A stretch of 7,443 nucleotides of DNA, taken from assembly GCA_937897665.1 (NCBI GenBank), contig CALCPB010000071.1, positions 1 to 7,443 on the forward strand. Reading direction: 5' to 3'. The position numbers were made by a program, and so were the translations under genes. Under the pieces are notes generated by a model that did no database searches, had not been told where the DNA came from, and was given only the letters and a program-made list of their open reading frames with translations. Positions 5,907 through 7,443 of the stretch are shown here, one piece after another (position 1 is the stretch's first letter; every line of letters begins with the position of its first letter). The stretch comes from an uncultured Halomicronema sp. Lineage in GTDB: Bacteria > Cyanobacteriota > Cyanobacteriia > Phormidesmidales > Phormidesmidaceae.

Positions 5907-5976
5907 ACACCCTCTCCCTAATCAAAGTCATCTGCTGCTGTTGCACAATTACAAAATTCAGTGAAATCGGTTCATC

Positions 5977-6321
5977 ATGCAACTCCCGCCTCTGCAAAAC
6001 AAACGGGCCATCTATTTTGAAGATCGTGAAGCACGGGCTGTGATCATTGACCAAGTGTCCCTGAAAGATGATTTAGTAGAGTTCAAAATCAAAGCGGATC
6101 TGAGGATTCCTCACATGCGAGTTTGGAGGGGGGATGACGCTTACATCGCAAGAAATGAACCCGACTCAGAATGGACTTTGAGTGCCACGACAGAGCTGAT
6201 CGTGCTGCACGACGACTTTGCCCAAGGCCCCATGAGTGGGTGGCAGTTGCTCATTGATGCCCAAACCGTTGAGCAGTTTGCCGCTCAAGATGACAGTTGG
6301 GTCGAAGCCTGGTTTGGTTAG
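5977..6321 (+). CDS. Hypothetical protein, 114 residues
   Basis: I do not recognise this protein. It is small, soluble and acidic, with no signal peptide or membrane segment, and rich in alternating hydrophobic/charged stretches (AVIIDQVSL, LVEFKIKADL, TELIVLHDDF) that suggest a mainly beta fold. It has four Trp residues (50, 66, 88, 107) plus a terminal WFG. ATG 5977 is the first start after an in-frame TGA at 5962; no Shine-Dalgarno is visible. It is divergent from the hydrolase with 70 bases shared between their starts, so they may share a control region. A likely intrinsic terminator follows at 6372. A truncated relative of its C-terminus lies at 4933-5019, which supports it being a real, once-duplicated gene. 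Confidence 0.75.
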   Translation: MQLPPLQNKRAIYFEDREARAVIIDQVSLKDDLVEFKIKADLRIPHMRVWRGDDAYIARNEPDSEWTLSATTELIVLHDDFAQGPMSGWQLLIDAQTVEQFAAQDDSWVEAWFG

Positions 6322-6371
6322 TCGCACGCTGCAGCAACCGTTCTACTGATAGCAATGCGCCAGCGATGAAC

Positions 6372-6404
6372 CAGTTCTGGTCACCCGCCGACGAACTGAT
6401 TTTT
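6372..6404 (+). terminator. Candidate intrinsic terminator after the hypothetical gene
   Basis: CAGTTC (6372-6377) pairs with GAACTG (6393-6398). After a 2-nt bulge, GTC (6380-6382) pairs with GAC (6390-6392), closing a 7-nt loop. The stem is followed by A and TTTTT (6400-6404), then GCTTTC. This is the best terminator-like element in the window and would insulate gcvP from upstream transcription. Confidence 0.5.
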
Positions 6405-6423
6405 GCTTTCCGACCAATCGCCT

Positions 6424-6453
6424 CTGACAACGCGTTAGAGTTTGTTACACAAT
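6424..6453 (+). promoter_or_regulatory. Weak candidate promoter for gcvP
   Basis: CTGACA (6424-6429) matches TTGACA at 5 of 6 positions. CACAAT (6448-6453) matches the -10 consensus at 4 of 6 with an 18-nt spacer. It lies between the terminator and gcvP, where a promoter is expected, leaving a ~65-nt leader. It is a consensus match only. Confidence 0.25.
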
Positions 6454-6510
6454 GAGAGCCAGGCTAATTGTTCTGCGGGATGATGGCCGCTGATTGTGAA
6501 ACTGTTCGCT

Positions 6511-6516
6511 GAGGAG
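6511..6516 (+). promoter_or_regulatory. Shine-Dalgarno deciding the gcvP start
   Basis: GAGGAG ends 10 bases before TTG 6527 and 13 before TTG 6530. It is the only strong ribosome site near the 5' end of the gcvP frame and favours one of these TTG codons. Confidence 0.5.
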
Positions 6517-6526
6517 ATTGTCGGAG

Positions 6527-7443
6527 TTGTTGCCTAGCCAAACCCCAAGTACGTTGTCACCCGAAACGACTCGCCCAGCGATCGCGTCGCCCCCCGCTTC
6601 TCCCCAGCCAGCAGCAGCCAGTCCCGCTCCGCTGAGCGACTTTGTGGCGCGTCACATTGGGCCGCGATCCGCCGACATTCAAGCCATACTGGCGGCACTG
6701 GGCTACGACTCACTGGCAGCGCTGATGGCGACTACGGTACCCACCGACATTCAACTTGCCCAGCCGCTCGCCATTGAGGCTGGGTTGAGTGAAGCACAAG
6801 CCCTGGTTAAACTGCAGGCGATCGCCGCCCAGAACCAAGTCTGGCGGTCTTATCTGGGGTTAGGCTATGCCAACACCCTGACGCCTCCCGTCATTCAACG
6901 CAACGTTTTAGAAAATCCCGGCTGGTACACCCAATACACGCCCTACCAGCCCGAGATTGCCCAAGGCCGGTTAGAAGCGTTGCTGAATTTTCAGACGATG
7001 GTCACCGATCTGACCGGGTTGGAAATTGCCAACGCATCGCTGCTGGACGAAGGGACGGCAGCGGCCGAAGCCATGACCCTGAGCTTTAACGTCCGCAAGC
7101 AAAAAGCGGTGAAAACATTTTGGGTGTCTTCAGCCTGCCATCCGCAAACGATTGCCGTGGTGAAAACGCGAGCACTGCCCCTAGGCATTGAGGTGCTCGT
7201 CGGCGATCACCACACCTTTGACTTTGCCACCCCGATTTTTGGCGCACTGCTGCAATATCCCGCCACCGATGGCGCAGTTTATGACTACAGCGACTTTATC
7301 GCCCAAGCGCATGCAAGCAAGGCATTGGTCACCGTCGCGGCTGACCTGTTGAGCCTCACTCTGCTGCGATCGCCGGGAGAAATGGCCGCCGATATCGCCG
7401 TGGGCAACACGCAGCGGTTCGGAGTTCCCCTCGGCTACGGGGG
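6527..7443 (+). CDS. gcvP: Glycine dehydrogenase (decarboxylating), P protein, 5' part
   Basis: GcvP is the PLP enzyme that decarboxylates glycine and loads the aminomethyl group onto GcvH. About 305 codons are present, roughly the N-terminal third of a usual ~970-residue single-chain GcvP; the PLP-lysine region lies beyond the window. Family blocks are DFVARHIGP (from 38), [26 protein letters not shown] (from 129), [20 protein letters not shown] in pieces (near 164-183), [12 protein letters not shown] and [10 protein letters not shown] at the edge. The frame has no ATG or GTG between the in-frame TGA at 6497 and the conserved block. TTG 6527 (or 6530) after GAGGAG is therefore the likely start, giving a Pro/Ala/Ser-rich leader of about 37 residues. 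gcvT and gcvH lie about 5 kb upstream on the same strand, and a candidate terminator isolates this gene from its immediate neighbour. Confidence 0.93.
   Translation, partial: MLPSQTPSTLSPETTRPAIASPPASPQPAAASPAPLSDFVARHIGPRSADIQAILAALGYDSLAALMATTVPTDIQLAQPLAIEAGLSEAQALVKLQAIAAQNQVWRSYLGLGYANTLTPPVIQRNVLENPGWYTQYTPYQPEIAQGRLEALLNFQTMVTDLTGLEIANASLLDEGTAAAEAMTLSFNVRKQKAVKTFWVSSACHPQTIAVVKTRALPLGIEVLVGDHHTFDFATPIFGALLQYPATDGAVYDYSDFIAQAHASKALVTVAADLLSLTLLRSPGEMAADIAVGNTQRFGVPLGYG

Larger units (their letters stand above)
481..6835. repeat. Nine HIP1 octamers (GCGATCGC)
   Basis: Exact GCGATCGC copies begin at 481, 784, 3009, 3204, 4341, 5163, 5383, 6578 and 6828, in coding and non-coding DNA. That is about one per 830 bases, far above chance for an octamer (roughly one in 65 kb for random sequence). 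Such density is a hallmark of many cyanobacterial genomes. Confidence 0.9.

Noticed and set aside
6434..6448. NtcA-type site (GTA-N8-TAC) near gcvP
   Set aside because: The nearest match is GTT-N9-TAC, with wrong spacing and an imperfect half-site.
6452..6512. Short upstream reading frames (13 codons at 6452, 10 codons at 6480) before gcvP
   Set aside because: They lack good ribosome sites and informative composition; chance frames of this size are expected.
6322..6526. Glycine riboswitch upstream of gcvP
   Set aside because: The conserved aptamer core segments could not be found in the leader, and there is no room for one in the 44 bases visible before gcvT.

Overview
The window looks like cyanobacterial chromosome. 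The palindrome GCGATCGC (HIP1, the over-represented octamer of many cyanobacteria) occurs nine times in 7.4 kb, and the glycine-cleavage and von Willebrand proteins read like cyanobacterial family members. The genus cannot be named from sequence alone.

Layout, left to right: gcvT (45-1148, +) and gcvH (1230-1625, +) encode the T and H proteins of the glycine cleavage system. Next come a RimJ/RimL-type GNAT acetyltransferase (1825-2388, +) and a gene-free, partly AT-rich and palindrome-rich stretch of about 870 bases (2389-3257). This is followed by a YfbK-like von Willebrand factor A lipoprotein (3258-4880, +), a short decayed copy of the 3' end of a downstream gene (4933-5019, +), an alpha/beta-hydrolase on the opposite strand (5016-5906, -) whose nucleophile position is Cys instead of Ser, and a small unrecognised protein (5977-6321, +) divergent from the hydrolase. 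The window ends in the first ~305 codons of gcvP (from about 6527, +, cut by the window edge).

Functionally, gcvT, gcvH and gcvP belong together. GcvP decarboxylates glycine, GcvH carries the aminomethyl group on lipoyl-lysine, and GcvT passes the one-carbon unit to tetrahydrofolate; in cyanobacteria this serves photorespiratory and one-carbon metabolism. Here about 4.9 kb of apparently unrelated genes separate gcvH from gcvP, so gcvP probably has its own transcription start. A candidate intrinsic terminator lies just before it (6372-6404). No obvious link was found between the intervening genes and glycine metabolism.

The points most worth a second look are the Cys-for-Ser hydrolase, the truncated paralogous fragment at 4933-5019, a possible 194-bp MITE-like element with 11-bp perfect terminal inverted repeats and a multibranched internal fold (2559-2752), the non-ATG start of gcvP, and hairpins next to the gcvT and gcvH starts. 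I see no convincing new multi-gene system; the window is mostly housekeeping plus accessory genes.
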